In this document: positions 33,938-45,476 of the stretch, piece by piece
How the letters are laid out: every line of letters begins with the position of its first letter
Numbering within the stretch: position 1 is the first letter of the stretch
Assembly (NCBI GenBank): GCA_963575645.1
Contig: OY754465.1
Location: 52,785,901 to 52,849,900 of the forward strand
Length of the DNA: 64,000 bases
Source of the DNA: Xanthostigma xanthostigma
Lineage: Eukaryota > Arthropoda > Insecta > Raphidioptera > Raphidiidae
Direction of reading: 5' to 3'
Translations under genes and position numbers: made by a program
The notes under the pieces: model-generated
The model's database searches: none
The model's input: only the letters and a program-made list of their open reading frames with translations
What the model was told of the DNA's origin: nothing

Positions 33938-34087
33938 GAATTAATGCTGTCTTTTTTCAGCGAAAAATAAAAAAATAAAATAATAATAATAAGTAGTACC
34001 TAATTTTAATAATCGTTGATGACATTTTTTATTTTATTTTATGTTATACATATAACAATAATACTGGAAAAAAGACAGCATTGATTC

Positions 34088-34120
34088 TCCGAAGATGGCA
34101 TAACGATTGCCGAAACGTTA
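34088..34120 (+). other. Hammerhead-like motif M7
   Basis: CTCCGAAGA, T, stem GGCA, loop TAACGAT, stem TGCC, GAAACGTT. The 4-bp stem is perfect. The block before the stem keeps GAAGA but has CC in place of CT. Confidence 0.45.
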
Positions 34121-34140
34121 GAAAATCAAGGTCATATATT

Positions 34141-35165
34141 GAATAATTTATTTAACCTCTTAAGACCCCCGTTTCACATATTATGTGCATTTTTTATATT
34201 TTTAAAAAAATCATAAAAAAGTTTCGTGATAAGCATCAAGTAGAGAGTAGCTGTGCTATTAATACAATCATGAAGAGGTTAAGAACATCCCATTTGCCTC
34301 GTGTTTTTATAATTGATATAAAAATGTTTAAACAAAAATTTAAAAATTTCGATAAGCGTTGAAAGAAATGCATCAGCAAGTAAATGGTACGATCTTAAAC
34401 CCTTCAAAATGCTCTCCTGCACAATTTACATTTTTTGACAAATCGCCTTCTTCCCGTGTACCCTTCATATGTAAATGACAATTCTTCATTTTTCTATCAT
34501 CAGAAGATGTCCTGATCTAGGTCGAAACGATCGTTATATTGTAATTAAATTAATAATTTTTTTGGATTTGGTCTATTCTTTTTATTTTCTACAATAATGT
34601 TTAATCTAAACTACGAACTCATAACTAAGAATTCGGATTTAGGTTACTACCTACTTAGTAAACAGTTATTTAACAATGAGTCGGTTTTGTAATTCAAATT
34701 CTAAGTTTTTAGTGTCCCTAAAATTACGCCTAAAAATATTAGGGCCGTAAAAAAATCCCATTCTACACTTGATCCCCCCAAATTTAGGGGGAAAACCCTG
34801 AATTGTGACTGCTTATTTAAATGCTAACCGCTAACAGACGTCTGTGTATCGGATGCAAAGGAGATTCGGCGGTCGACTCTGGGACTAATATGCTCGGAGG
34901 AGAAATGTAAGGGTAACTGACAGGCCGCGTTCATTGTGGCAGAAATGGGAACCGAGTGACAACCGTTTGCTGCGGTATACTATATTAATTTATGAAGATT
35001 CTTGTTAAAATGAAAAACATTTTTGGAATTATTTTGTTGCCCTGCTCGAGTAAATACCGAATTAAATCGAGGATTTAAATCAAGCATACTAACGGATAGA
35101 CAGACATACAGACAGACGTTGTGTATTTATAATAAACTAGCGGTTCGGTATGGCTTCGCCTGGAT
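34141..35165. other. No gene recognised (apart from motif M8)
   Basis: About 1 kb with no supported coding region. Confidence 0.4.
34500..34530 (+). other. Hammerhead-like motif M8 (isolated)
   Basis: CAGAAGA, T, stem GTCCT, loop GATCT, stem AGGTC, GAAACGATC. Four of five stem positions pair. No foldback partner arm was found, and the bases after GAAACG are AT instead of TY, so this is the most diverged example. Confidence 0.4.
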
Positions 35166-35320
35166 GGAAATTTAATATAGGTACAGTCAAACCTGACTGA
35201 GTGAGAACCGGGTAAGCGAGAAAACTCTCTAAGTGAGAGTAATTGCCAGGTATCGTCTGTGTAACCCTCCATAAGTCAGAAACAGAAATCTCTATAAGAG
35301 ATACATGTATTCGCTACTCG

Positions 35321-35482
35321 TACGAAATTAGGAAATACGATCATATTTCTATGTATCGTGAGCAGTGCAATATGTTAAGTGTTAGAAAATACATGGAGAT
35401 TCATTATCTGTGTCTTTTACACAAAACTATATTGACTAGGAAGCCCAGTTACTTGTCTAACAAAATTGTTAAACGGTGCGAT
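35321..35482 (+). pseudogene. LINE reverse transcriptase C-terminal fragment
   Basis: Within an open frame of 159 codons (35243-35722), codons 27-80 read YEIRKYDHIS, then LSVRKYMEIHYLCLLHKTIL and TRKPSYLSNKI. The pattern WLxVxxRxxxxxLxLxxKxxxxxxPxYL is the region following the thumb domain in Jockey/CR1-type LINEs. The remaining codons show no clear similarity, so the frame is a LINE relic plus read-through. CAGTCAAACCTGACTGAG just upstream at 35167 resembles a mariner-type terminus. Confidence 0.55.
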
Positions 35483-35722
35483 ACAATAAAAGATGTAAAC
35501 TTTCTTCTTTATTTTATTATTTTCTCGTATTGTCATCTAATTCTGAGTTGTGTTAAAATTTTTAAGTCTCTATATCATCAGGAATTTAGATTAAAAGTCC
35601 ACCGCCCACCGGACGCACATACAAGAAAGCGAGTTAATAAAAATGTGATAAAAATGAACGTCCACTCAAAAACCTCATCTGTACTGCAGGGTCAAAACAA
35701 TATCCTCTCTGAACTGCAATAA

Positions 35723-36385
35723 TTCTCTTCTTGCACTTTCTCTAACATTCACAGGTGCAATATATAAGTCGAATTCATTTCAATTAGCGGACAGAAACGT
35801 TTAATTCAGAGGAATGGTCGACCGCAGTCTTTGAAATTGAAAAAGCCTGACAGTTCGGCGTAAACGTTAGGAAGGCAAATAGTAAAACTATAGTGTGCTT
35901 AGACACATATAAACAACGGCGCAGCGCTGCACTGACAAGCACAAGACTGACAGCTTAATCCGTCCTAACTGACGGAGTGCGGGAGGGGGAAGCGAGGGTT
36001 CGGAACAGATGCCGGGCGGACGACCGAACGGATGAAGGAATAACCCCTAGGCTAGGACGCGGAAGGGTCGCTTCTATAAAATACATAGACTGTGTTCAAC
36101 TTAGTTGGAACAGATAATGTGGATGCCGAGCCAATTTGCTTGTCAAATATGTACGTAATGTACATTTTTTTACCACCCATTATAAAATAGCCGCTTTACA
36201 TGCGTCTTTACGGGAATGCAAAGGACCTCATTACGCACTAATTCGGTACAGTAAAACAAAATTACCCATATACCTACTGAAACAATCTGTATACCGTAAC
36301 AACCACTCTCAATAGCGAAACAATACGTCATTATTTAGATCCCAACAATGGGATTCTTAGAAAGATATTCGTTTGTTTATTGTAA
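35723..36385. other. No gene recognised
   Basis: About 660 bp without supported features. Confidence 0.4.
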
Positions 36386-36990
36386 TAGGGTATTTTGCAC
36401 CACGTAGGAAAAAATCTAATAATACTTACATAGGTATTCCTGATAGATTTTGTAAAAAGCAATCGATAAATGTTGATTTCTATTCATATAATAATGCACT
36501 ATAAATTTTAAAATTCAATTTTAAGAATTGTTTTTTTTTAATCTGTTCTTCAAAAGTCTAAAACGCTGCACGCCATGTTGGATTCCGGCGTGACGTCACT
36601 TCGTCGTAAACTAGCTACGTTTATGTTGTGCTGTGTGTTATTTTGAAGTTCTTTCAAGTTATTATCACGTTTATAGACTTCTATCTCGTATCTTATTGAT
36701 TTCGCATCATGGAAGGCGGTTTCGTAAAAGCAGAAAGTACTAATCTACCAAGAATAAATACGTTTAATAAATAAATAAAGGTTTACTAACTTGTATGTAC
36801 TTACACTGGCAATGTAATAATCACAGCAATCTTAAATATTTTTAATTGTGCAGTGTTACTATCGTGATTATTTACAATCGTAGTGACGTCACTATTCGGT
36901 TATAAAATATTATTATAAAAATTGTACGGCTTTTTTATCACTTCAGGATTCATTTAAACACTTCAAAAAACGGTGTAATAGTCTATTAAA
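36386..36990 (+). repeat. Dispersed element R3, copy 1, with short coding start
   Basis: Matches the minus strand of 59330-60860 in two blocks: about 36386-36845 with 60870-60420, and about 36846-36985 with 59550-59330. Landmarks are GGGTATTTTGCACCA, TTCTTCAAAAGTCTAAAACG, GACGTCACTTCGTC and TTATCACGTTTATAGACTTC. This copy shows the uninterrupted junction CTTAAATATTTTTAATTGT; the other copy carries about 870 bp of insertion there. A CRE-like TGACGTCA precedes the short coding start by about 120 bases. Confidence 0.65.
36709..36774 (+). pseudogene. Possible first-exon relic of a multicopy element gene
   Basis: ATG opens a 21-codon frame MEGGFVKAESTNLPRINTFN then K and stop. In the other copy (minus, about 60555) the ATG and the later Leu-Pro-Arg-Ile-like codons are still visible but the frame is shifted. 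The string VKAES-NLPRI faintly recalls N-termini of multicopy transposon-linked proteins in invertebrates, but that comparison is from memory and weak. No downstream exon was found. Confidence 0.3.
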
Positions 36991-37185
36991 ATACTGGTGT
37001 AATAAAAAACGACAAACAAAGTTAACAGATTATATTGTTTTGTAAATTTTTTTCACTTAACTTAGTCAAAATTAAAACCACTTATTCGTCAAATTGTATT
37101 GTTTTCTTTTACTATCCGTTTAACGGAAACTCTTTATAACGCAATAAAATACCCGGCCCCTTCAATTTCGCTATATACGTTTATT
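36990..37185 (+). mobile_element. pogo-like element fragment
   Basis: Shares AACGACAAACAAAGTTAACA-type, ACGGAAACTCTTTATAACG and CCCGGCCCCTTCAATTTCG-type sequence with the right third of 15669-16167. The terminal CACTGTA and the left end are missing. Confidence 0.55.
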
Positions 37186-37199
37186 TGCCTTCATACTTG

Positions 37200-38306
37200 T
37201 ATAATGTTTCAATAAGTGAAGGCACACTTTGTTTTGGCCTGACTCTTGTCTTTAGCCAGTGGAGGCATTAAAACATGACTGTTTTATTGAAAATGAAAAG
37301 GACAAACGAAATATACATTATGTAATAAACTATTAGAATTGTGATATCATAAAACACTACAAATTGATTGATTTTTTTAAATTTTATATTTAAACTAGTT
37401 ATAGTTCCTTGTAGATTACTTACTAATTTCCATGTCTGGATCTTCAGAAAAACAGTTTGACATACCTACAACAAAAAAATGAATATACTTATTAAAAAAA
37501 TGTTTTTAACATAACTAAATTTAATTCATTTTTGCTAACGAGTTTTTAATTAAATACGTAATATTTACTTCGAAAACGTTTCCGAACTTATAATAATCGT
37601 TAATAAAAATTATCTCCCAACATTTTTTTATATCTTCAACGAAATTAAGTTAAAACTTGAAGGTACACTTAATGAAGGCGATTATTTTTAATTGAAATTA
37701 AGTTATTTAGCTTACAAGTAAACTGGGAAAATGTAACTTGTTCACATATTCTATTTGCAGGAAAACATTTACACAAGTAATTGAAGATTTTAAAAACAAC
37801 ACTTCGAGTCAGTGACGTCAGCAAGTCGCTATACAAACAAATGAATATCGCTTCTGTAATAATCCACCGCAATTTTTACTTCCCACCTCTGCTACGGTAT
37901 TGGAGTTGGTTCGAAATTCTCGGTTAAATTGATCGAAAATGGTTTTATTTTAAAGTGAAACTTTTATTCTATCGTCCCGAATTTTTCTGGCCGTCTGTTG
38001 CATGTCGCATTACAGGCGGCCGCGGAGTAGGGGTACAGTGAAAGGCGTTCGGAGTAGGTGCTTGGTAGAGCAGCCAAGGCCAATATGGCGGCGCCCATGG
38101 TTAGCATCAGCTGACCGTGTAGTATGTATAACACATAGTCAGTCTGTCATGCGGGCAAGTGCTGTACAGTGTTTTTATTCGTTTATAATATTGTTGTTTA
38201 TAATTAATCGTGATGGATAAGTGTCTACAATCCAACGCCTACAATCCAATAAAAGTTTCACTTGCGTCGTAGTTTCTTAAAACCACACAACTGTTTTTAT
38301 AATTTA
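37200..38306. other. No gene recognised
   Basis: About 1.1 kb. A GC-rich patch at 38010-38165 (CAGGCGGCCGCGGAGTAGGG start) stands out from its AT-rich surroundings and could be promoter-like or the edge of an element, but no coding frame or repeat match supports either. Confidence 0.35.
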
Positions 38307-38694
38307 AAGGTCGCTAAGAAAAAGACGAGCCCATGGGCGCATAGCCTAAAAACCAAAAGATTTTTAGATACAGATGTGTTTAGCAAGATTTTAGATATAG
38401 AGATATTCATTGAATTCACAAACATGTTGCATGTTCAACGTTTGTGCTTTTTTTTAAATAGAAAAATAGTCGAAAGCTAGGTAATGTTGGAAGGTGTCAC
38501 CCTGTATAAAATAATAATGTCATATTCGGATTCAGAGCACTCGAAAACATATTTCTAGAGCTTAGGATTTTTTAAGATTGTGAATTCAATGGATATCTCT
38601 ATATCTAAAATCTCGCTAAACATATCTGTAGCTAAAAATCTATTCGTTTTTAGGCTATGCGCCCATGGACACTTCTTTTTGTCGCCTTTTCAAA
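38307..38694. mobile_element. Foldback element with arms of about 115 bp
   Basis: GCCCATGGGCGCATAGCCTA at the left pairs with TAGGCTATGCGCCCATGG at the right. Pairing continues inward through AAAATCTATTCG-like and TTTAGATATAGAGATAT to AATTCA near 38416 and 38581, around about 150 bases. The loop contains CACCCTGTATAAAATAA, the terminus of the family at 54773-55340, so the loop may itself hold a fragment of that family. No target duplication found. Confidence 0.65.
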
Positions 38695-39300
38695 CCAATT
38701 CTCATACGGTTTGTGCGGGGTCCCTTCTATATATTTTTTGAAAACAATTTTATTGAAAATTTGGTTATTCACTTTCTAAATTAAAAGTATTTATATAAAG
38801 CGATATTGTTTTATTTTCCAATATAAAAATTCTTATATAAAACATTAATTAGTTTTTTACTTTATATTGCATTTTCTGTCGTAACTCGACTGTCGAAGTT
38901 TTTATTAAAATGTAGGGTGAGATATAAAATATGAATAAATTAAAATAATAATAAAAACTTTAATATCCAGTTGCATCAACACATCTATTGACGAGTTAAC
39001 TATCTACCTACAGTTTAATCACTAATACATTATACATATTAACTAATCTTGGGTTGCAGAAAGCGTTGTCAGAAAATTTAGTTTTTTTGTTGACAGAAAC
39101 TTTTCGCGCGAAATATGAATCCGCTAATGACATTGTTGTGACTATAACAGACCGTGCACACTTGTCAAGCATAAACTTGCACAACCAGCAGTCAACAACG
39201 ACCGTCAGTAGGTCGCCTGCAATGTCTGTCTACCCGTGCTGGACCGATCTGATGTGTTAGTGATGTGTCGCTTTCATTAACTAATTTGCATTGATAAAAC
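38695..39300. other. No gene recognised
   Basis: About 600 bp without supported features. Confidence 0.4.
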
Positions 39301-39301
39301 T

Positions 39302-39523
39302 ATAGTACAAACTCCATATTTTAACGTCACTCGATATAATGACAAACTCCTTAAAACGTCTAAATTACTTAACTCTAGTTGGTTTACCTTGTTGCTCATA
39401 CAATAATACATTCTAAATAACAACACTCCCACTCTAAATAACGACAACAATACGTCAGTACGTATTTGTTATTTTGTTGCTTTGTTGTCGGCATCAAGCG
39501 TACCGAAGATTCTAAGAAATCCG
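39302..39523 (-). mobile_element. TA-flanked element end fragment, copy 2
   Basis: Inverted copy of 5631-5866: AACTCCATATTTTAACGTCA, CTAGTTGGTTTACCTTGTTG, ACCGAAGATTCTAAGAAAT. The terminal CAGTG has mutated to AGTAC. Confidence 0.65.
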
Positions 39524-40139
39524 TTTTTTTGTTTTGTTTTTGTTGATAGTTTAAATTGTTGATAGTTTAAATTTAAAGTTAATATTTAATTAATAGTTTC
39601 TCTCTGTCCTTCTTATTGTTCCGTAATTATTATTGAGCAACTTACGTAATATAAAAATGACACCCAGCGGCAGCATTCACAATATCTAGAAACTTATCAG
39701 CATAATACACTGGAAGGGGGGTAATAAGAGATTTTAAAGGTCCCCCAGCACACATAACAGAGCGCGCCGCCACTGGACCGTGACTGCTCTAGCAAGGAAA
39801 TAACATTAGCATGTTGTTTGAGAGAAGGCAGTAAAGGGAAGCAGAGAAAGATTCTATTTCTTCCTTTCTGTACCCGCAAAATATTATACAGGATGTTCAT
39901 TATACAGTTCTCTAATTTCTTTACTAATGATTTTAAACTTATTACAAAACTTTAACTCTCTGTTTCGTCATTTTATTTTACGCTTTTTCTTTGACTATAC
40001 CTACAGGATGAATTCGGTCTGGTTATTTTATTTTTAATGGGTGCTAGTACAGGTTAATTAATGTTCAGTAAGAATTGTAAATAATTTTGATGCACCACTT
40101 AATATTAGTGTCATGTGAATTATTTCCATACTGGAATCA
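39524..40139. other. No gene recognised
   Basis: About 620 bp without supported features; TACAGGATGTTC near 39886 faintly recalls the CAGGGTGTTC terminus seen at 54773. Confidence 0.4.
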
Positions 40140-40310
40140 TTTTTTAAGGTCCGTACCCGAAGGGTGCCCAACGGAACCCTATTACTAAGTCTCCGCTGTC
40201 CGTCCGTCCGTATGTCTGTCAGCGGGCTGTATCTCATGAACGGTAATAGGTAGAGAGTTGACATTTTCACAGAGTGTGTATTTCTATTGCCGCTATAACA
40301 ACAAATAATG
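40140..40310 (+). repeat. Dispersed repeat R2, copy 2
   Basis: Second copy of the module at 19529-19695: GGAACCCTATTACTAAGTCT, TCTGTCAGCGGGCTGTATCT, AGAGTTGACATTTTCACAGA, ATTTCTATTGCCGCTATAAC. No coding. Confidence 0.6.
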
Positions 40311-40326
40311 AAAAAACAATATTTTT

Positions 40327-40810
40327 ATGCACAATACATTCTGTACTATACATACACAAACCGTAACAACGTGCTTCGCACTTACACAGTACCTTACAGT
40401 TTTAATACAAAACAAGCGTCCGCAAACGGTGCGTTTATACAGCAGTAGGTATACACGAACGATTATTAAAATACGATTTATTATGAGAACTCTCGTATAC
40501 ACAATACATTCTGTACAATACATAGACAAACTGCAACAACGTGCTACGCACGTACACAGTAACAGATCTAACAAGCGTCCGCTAACGGTGCGTTTATACA
40601 GCAGTAGGTATACACGAACGATTATTAAAATACAATTTATTATGAGAACTCTCGTATACACAATACATTCTGTACAATACATAGACAAACTGCAACAACG
40701 TGCTACGCACGTACACAGTAACAGGTCTAACAAGCGTCCGCTAACGGTGCGTTTGTTCTCAGTATACTTGAACATTTATTAAAATACAATTATGAGAACT
40801 CTCGCATACA
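40327..40810 (+). repeat. Tandem array, units of about 159-170 bp, about three copies
   Basis: ACAATACATTCTGTAC starts at 40331, 40501 and 40660. Units share ACAACGTGCTACGCACGTAC, AAGCGTCCGCTAACGGTGCG and TATTATGAGAACTCTCGTAT. The last complete spacing is 159 bp, a multiple of three, which keeps open frames of 151 codons on the plus strand and 160 on the minus strand. Neither frame resembles a protein, and frames on both strands are expected from the repeat. Confidence 0.85.
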
Positions 40811-41260
40811 GCACGGTACGACCGCTAGGCTATCAGACATAGTCACGGTATACGGTACATTTCGGGTAGTCCATCTGAACTATTGTTTATTGTATTAGAT
40901 TTTTTCTAACAAGAAACGCAAGAAAACTATTAGCGAAAGTAGGAACAGAAATAAGAGACAAAACAGAAACAAAAAGAGAGCGAAAACTTAACACGACGCT
41001 GCTATAGTGGATATTTTATAAGCCGATGCAAGTTAATGATTAAGAGGAGGACAAAACAGAGGCAAGTTTTAATTACAGCTAGTTTTAATTTTCAATTTAA
41101 AGCTATCCGTGGCTAAGCAACAGAGCGGCTGACTTAAGACGACAACGGAGTGGGTTAATGAAAGAAGCGATAACAGCGTAAACGGAAAAGGTGTTGTATT
41201 GAACTAGGCTTGCCTTGGCTGCTGCCAAAGAACCTGGATAACAGTCTACTGTTAGCTTAG
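40811..41260. other. No gene recognised
   Basis: About 450 bp without supported features. Confidence 0.4.
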
Positions 41261-41264
41261 CTTA

Positions 41265-41691
41265 AGGCCGCTGCACACGAGGCTAGAAACGTTGCTAGAT
41301 TTGCCTACTAGTTTTCTAGCGCGGGTTTTCTTGATTGCTGTTAAGTGCTCGCTTCACACGAGACTATTTTTCAAGCTTGATTTGTGGATAAGATCTGGTG
41401 CGCGTGCAGTGACAGTTCGAATATAAACGTGTCTGTTGTCTGACTCTAAACAGAATGCTACACCATGTTGGTTTGTGGGTGTTTGTTCAAGTGCCCACGT
41501 GACTGCTTCCTGATTGGTTCTTGCTCATATCTAGCAGCAAATCGCGCAGGGAAAAGAGCCCTTGTTCTAATTTTAAAACCTATCTTGTGAGCTAGCAAGC
41601 TAGCCCGCAGTGACGTCATTTCTAGCTTCGTACCCAGTCTACCGGCTAGCAGAACTTCTAGCAGCATTTCTAGCCTCGTGTACAGCGGCCT
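41265..41691. mobile_element. PIF/Harbinger-like non-autonomous element
   Basis: Ends AGGCCGCTGCACACGAGGCT and AGCCTCGTGTACAGCGGCCT are inverted and flanked by TTA on both sides (41262-41264, 41692-41694). A 3-bp TWA duplication with such ends fits PIF/Harbinger. The interior shares CAAGCTTG, GATCTGGTGCGCG and CACGTG with 8695-9481 and with the minus strand of 48990-49389. Confidence 0.85.
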
Positions 41692-41774
41692 TTAGGTACA
41701 AACAGTTCATAACAGTGCCTGTACAGCAAGCAGTGATTCCCAAAGTATGTCATATCTTTCTCTTTTCCCCTTTA

Positions 41775-41975
41775 AACCCCTTCGGACCTGAATTTTATAT
41801 TTTTGAAACAAAAAATATTATGACGGAGAAAGTGTTCTCTTTTGTCTTTAAACTAACTAATGGTCTAGTAAATTAAAGGAACGTCACAAACAGCTGTTTA
41901 AAAAAAAATACCCTGATAAGTGCGTGTTTGACTCGCGTGCCGAGAATTCCGTACTGTAAACCATATTATATGTCT
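41775..41975 (+). repeat. piggyBac-like end fragment plus shared upstream segment
   Basis: TTTAAACCCCTTCGGACCTG at about 41771 is another left terminus of the piggyBac-like family. It is cut off after about 55 bases and followed by the segment shared with 3796-3945. It may mark a tandem or recombined insertion upstream of 41980-42556. Confidence 0.5.
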
Positions 41976-41979
41976 TTAA

Positions 41980-42556
41980 CCCTTTCAGACATAAATTTTA
42001 TATTTTTAAACACAAAATAATTTTTAGGGTGATGGGCTTTTACGGTGTTATATTAAGGTTATATTCAGTGAAAAACTAGATTTAACATTTACAGAATTTT
42101 GGAAAATCCTATGTCCACTGAAATGGACAAGAGATCAAAAAATATATTTTTTACGGTAATCACTAATTATACTAAATAATACATAATAATCAGAATGTAC
42201 ACTTTTACCAGCTTTGCGTGAATCCATGAGTGCGGTCAACACTTGACTCAATATCTCTTTATTTTTCTCTTTTGTTTAGCATGCTTACGTCTCAAATAAG
42301 CTTCAAGCACAATGAAATGTTTATATTTGATATTTTATAATTAAGTATCTGCGTTTTTATAACTATATAGTCTGCTTTTATAATATTATACCTATTACCT
42401 GCTTTGTGACTTGTCATAATATAGTGTATAGTCAAAATGACAAAATATATTATTATTATTATTATTATTATTATAGATATTATTATAATTACGCTGACTT
42501 AAATTACACGCGTTAGAATAGTATGTCCGTTAAAAAGACCGCCAGGACCGGAGGGG
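41980..42556 (+). mobile_element. piggyBac-like non-autonomous element, copy 3
   Basis: TTAA at 41976-41979 and 42557-42560 enclose CCCTTTCAGAC at the left and CCAGGACCGGAGGGG at the right. The body matches copies 1 and 2 and includes a single, unamplified version of the 176-bp segment. It is interrupted near its right end by a short LINE-like tail (42350-42470). Confidence 0.75.
42350..42470 (+). mobile_element. Short LINE-like insertion with ATT tail
   Basis: About 120 bp ending in ATTATTATTATTATTATTAT splits the motif GATATTTAATTACGCTGAC that is continuous in the sister elements. GATATTTTATAATT on the left and GATATTATTATAATT on the right look like a target duplication of about 14 bp. No coding remains. 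Confidence 0.6.
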
Positions 42557-42560
42557 TTAA

Positions 42561-43618
42561 ATTAATTTACGCTGAATTTTATTAAAGGGGGTATTCTAGT
42601 CTAGAAATTTGATAAATCGATTTTTTTTACATTTTCAAACTTTAGATAATAAGATTATGTCCTCAAAAGGATCTTTCAAAAAATGAATTATTTTCGTATT
42701 TACAGTGACCTTTGTGACGTGGTCTTTACTAATCAAGATTTTTTTGGTTTTCGAACACTACAAGGGTTGGAAACATGTCGAAAAAGACCCACCTTTTTTT
42801 AGCCCTTACTTCACCTGCCCGGAACTTTTTGATTTTTTTTTTTTTGATGAATTTTTTGGTATTCTTGAAACAACCATAAACATCTATGAAACTGGATACT
42901 AAAAATGTTTAAATTTTATTTTTATTCTACTCGGAAAAACGCTAAAAATTAAGGCACATAGAACAGAATGCCATAGAGAGACGTAGGTACGTATAATTGT
43001 AATCAATTTCATATTTCCATCAGCTTTCAGATTACGGTGAAACTTCTTTCTTAAAGTCAGAGCTACCCACCTTCTTTTAAGACGTTTAATTAATCGACCT
43101 TGACCTGAAACCAGTTAAAAAATGTACAGGTAACATTTTGTTAGCCACTGAATAATAAAAGATAGTAAAGTTCGCAAAAGACGCTGCTCTATATGGTACG
43201 GCTTTACTATATAGACTTCAGAGAGCAATCAAGTATTCGGCACATTTCTGTCTGAAAGTTTCAGGCGATCGTTCAGAAAAAGAGTGCTGTGGCAATGAAG
43301 CGCAACGGGCCAAGGAGAGCTGATCAAAGAAGTTAGTCGACGGGATGAGAAGGGAAGACGACAGGAGTCTCGGAAGCAAACTTCTAGAACGTTTCAAAAG
43401 ACAGCTCTCTCTGTTCTATTGATTTGAACCAACGCTGAAAGATAATACAAAACACAGTATCAATTATGAGAATAATTCACACCCAAAAACAATAAACTGT
43501 ATTACATTTGTAATACAAACTTTTATTTAGTTTCTGTAAGTCTGCTGGAGTGAAATTTTGACCTACTTCCATTTGTTTAAGTGACTTGTCAATATGTAGT
43601 TCTGACTTCTGATTATAA
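42561..43618. other. No gene recognised
   Basis: About 1.05 kb without supported features. Confidence 0.4.
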
Positions 43619-43620
43619 TA

Positions 43621-44093
43621 CAGTATAAACTCTATATAGCGATTGAGTGTCGCTATATAAAGTTTATACTGTGCACTTTGTGGCGTTATTGAAAGTTGTC
43701 GTTAAACGGAGTGAAGAAATAATCCATTAATATTTTTTTACTATAATATGTACTTACTCATAATATATCAAATTTACAACTGATCAACTAAGAATATGAT
43801 AACTTATCGATAAACAGCTGAGCTAAACATATTAAAGATAATCCCAACAAATAAAAGAACGTATTTCTTAGAATCTTCGGTACGCATGATGCCAACAACA
43901 AAGAAACAAAATAACGAACCGGAACAAGTACTGTTTATTGCTTAATGATCACGTATATTGTTGTCGTTATTAAGAGTGGGTGTGACGTTATTTAGAGTGT
44001 ATAAACAACAAGGTAAACCAACTAGAGCTAAGTAATTTCGACGTTTTAAAGAGTTTGTCGTTGTATCGAGTGACGTCAAATGGAGTTTCACTG
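43621..44093. mobile_element. Tc1/mariner or pogo-type non-autonomous element
   Basis: CAGTATAAACTCTATATAGC at the left and AAATGGAGTTTCACTG at the right are imperfect inverted ends flanked by TA (43619-43620, 44094-44095). The left end is doubled as a 51-bp hairpin (43621-43671), because GCTATATAAAGTTTATACTG follows at once in the opposite direction. The right 240 bp match 5631-5866 and the minus strand of 39302-39523. Confidence 0.75.
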
Positions 44094-44095
44094 TA

Positions 44096-44914
44096 TTTAT
44101 AAATCTTATATCCTGGACTTCTTTTAAAGAATGTGGTCTTGTGTTTTATAGACAAGTCTTATCCTCGTATTATACAGTTTTTACTGTTTTTGATCAAAAC
44201 AGCCTAAACTGTGCAATGTGCATATGCTTCAGTACTTCATAGGCATATATTGCAAAAAATGTTAGTAAATGTACTTCAAAAAAGATATTTCTCTATATTT
44301 GAGGTTAAATAATAAGACAAAATCTCATATATAAAAAAATGAATTATATAAGTATCTACAGTCTACGGGAAAAAAGTTCTGACAAGAATAATAGCAATCT
44401 GAACATAAACTTTATATTTTAAGGTAGCATGCTTTACAAATTACAGGGTCTCGTATTTTATCATAAATTGCATTTTAATACTTTTTTAATAGTAAATGTA
44501 TTATAAATGAATGCGTTTAGTGGTATATTATATAGATAAGGCACGTATACAATTTAGTATAGTGTGTGGCTTCAGAAGGCAAAGAATAAGTTAAGAAGAA
44601 TCAGTACATTTATACAGGGTGTTCTAGGTTTACTTTTTTATTTTTAGTGTGTGATAATATAGGGCAATTTATTAAAACACCTCGCTCGAATTTGTAGATT
44701 ACCACCGTATTTGTGTCGACTTTGCAAAATTGATATCCACGAAAAGCGCCTAGCATTAAAATGGGTTCAGTAAGCAATCCTTAAAAGATAGACATATGCC
44801 ATCGCGAACTTTTCTGTAACACTATAAAAGAGGAACAAGTCCACCATACATCGTTTTGTTTTATATCTCAAAGGGATTAGGCAGCGTTTTCGAAGAAAGC
44901 TCCCAGTCGGCTTG
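44096..44914. other. No gene recognised
   Basis: About 820 bp. TACAGGGTGTTCTAGG at 44619 resembles the terminus of the family at 54773-55340, as a single end only. Confidence 0.4.
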
Positions 44915-45115
44915 ATTTTTTCTGATATCTTCAACAATCATCGTCATATTTCAACCAATTTACACAAAACATTAATGAATTATATACATAGACCTTTGTC
45001 TTGAATCACTCCGTTCATTGGTGAAACCCGTATGAAAATCCGTTCGGTAGTTTTTGAGTTTATCGCGTTCAGACAGACAGACGCGACGGGAGGGCTTTGT
45101 TTTATAATATGTAGT
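44915..45115 (-). mobile_element. Helitron-like family 2 fragment
   Basis: On the minus strand it follows the same order as 25670-26075: GTCTGTCTGAACGCGATAAA, AAAAACTACCGAACGGATTT, then GGTTTCACCAATGAACGG-type sequence. Neither terminus is intact. Confidence 0.45.
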
Positions 45116-45476
45116 AGTTTATATACCTACTTTAGTATAGTTGTATGATAAACGAAGAAATGATTATCTAATTATATGATAGATGCGGTGAAGAGTTTTG
45201 GAAATACATATCAATATTAGATGCTTGGGAAGACCACATTCCAAAAAAATTTTTTGTTTAAAAAGTTTGAAAAACCTTTAATGAGCTGTTTTCGTATCAT
45301 AATAGGTATACATCATCAGATTACAATAAATACTCTCCACAAACAATATAAAATGTGATATCAGTGAATTGTAATTATAATTATATGAAATTTTTGTAAC
45401 CAAATTTTACTTACATAATTTATGAAGAAAAAGTTATCCTTATCAAGAATTCAAATTAATGAAGTTTGAAGCGAAA

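Larger units (their letters stand above)
33897..34140. mobile_element. Foldback insertion (family C) with two ribozyme-like motifs
   Basis: Arms at about 33897-33957 and 34068-34135 pair through TTTTCTAACGTTTCGGCA and TGCCGAAACGTTAGAAAA, and through AATGCTGTCTTTTTTC and GAAAAAAGACAGCATT, around about 110 bases. Each arm carries one hammerhead-like motif. No target duplication was found, so the exact ends are uncertain. Confidence 0.55.

Noticed and set aside
40293-40782. Overlapping 160-codon minus and 151-codon plus frames as genes
   Set aside because: Both are created by the tandem array with a unit divisible by three. Their sequences repeat with the array and resemble no protein.
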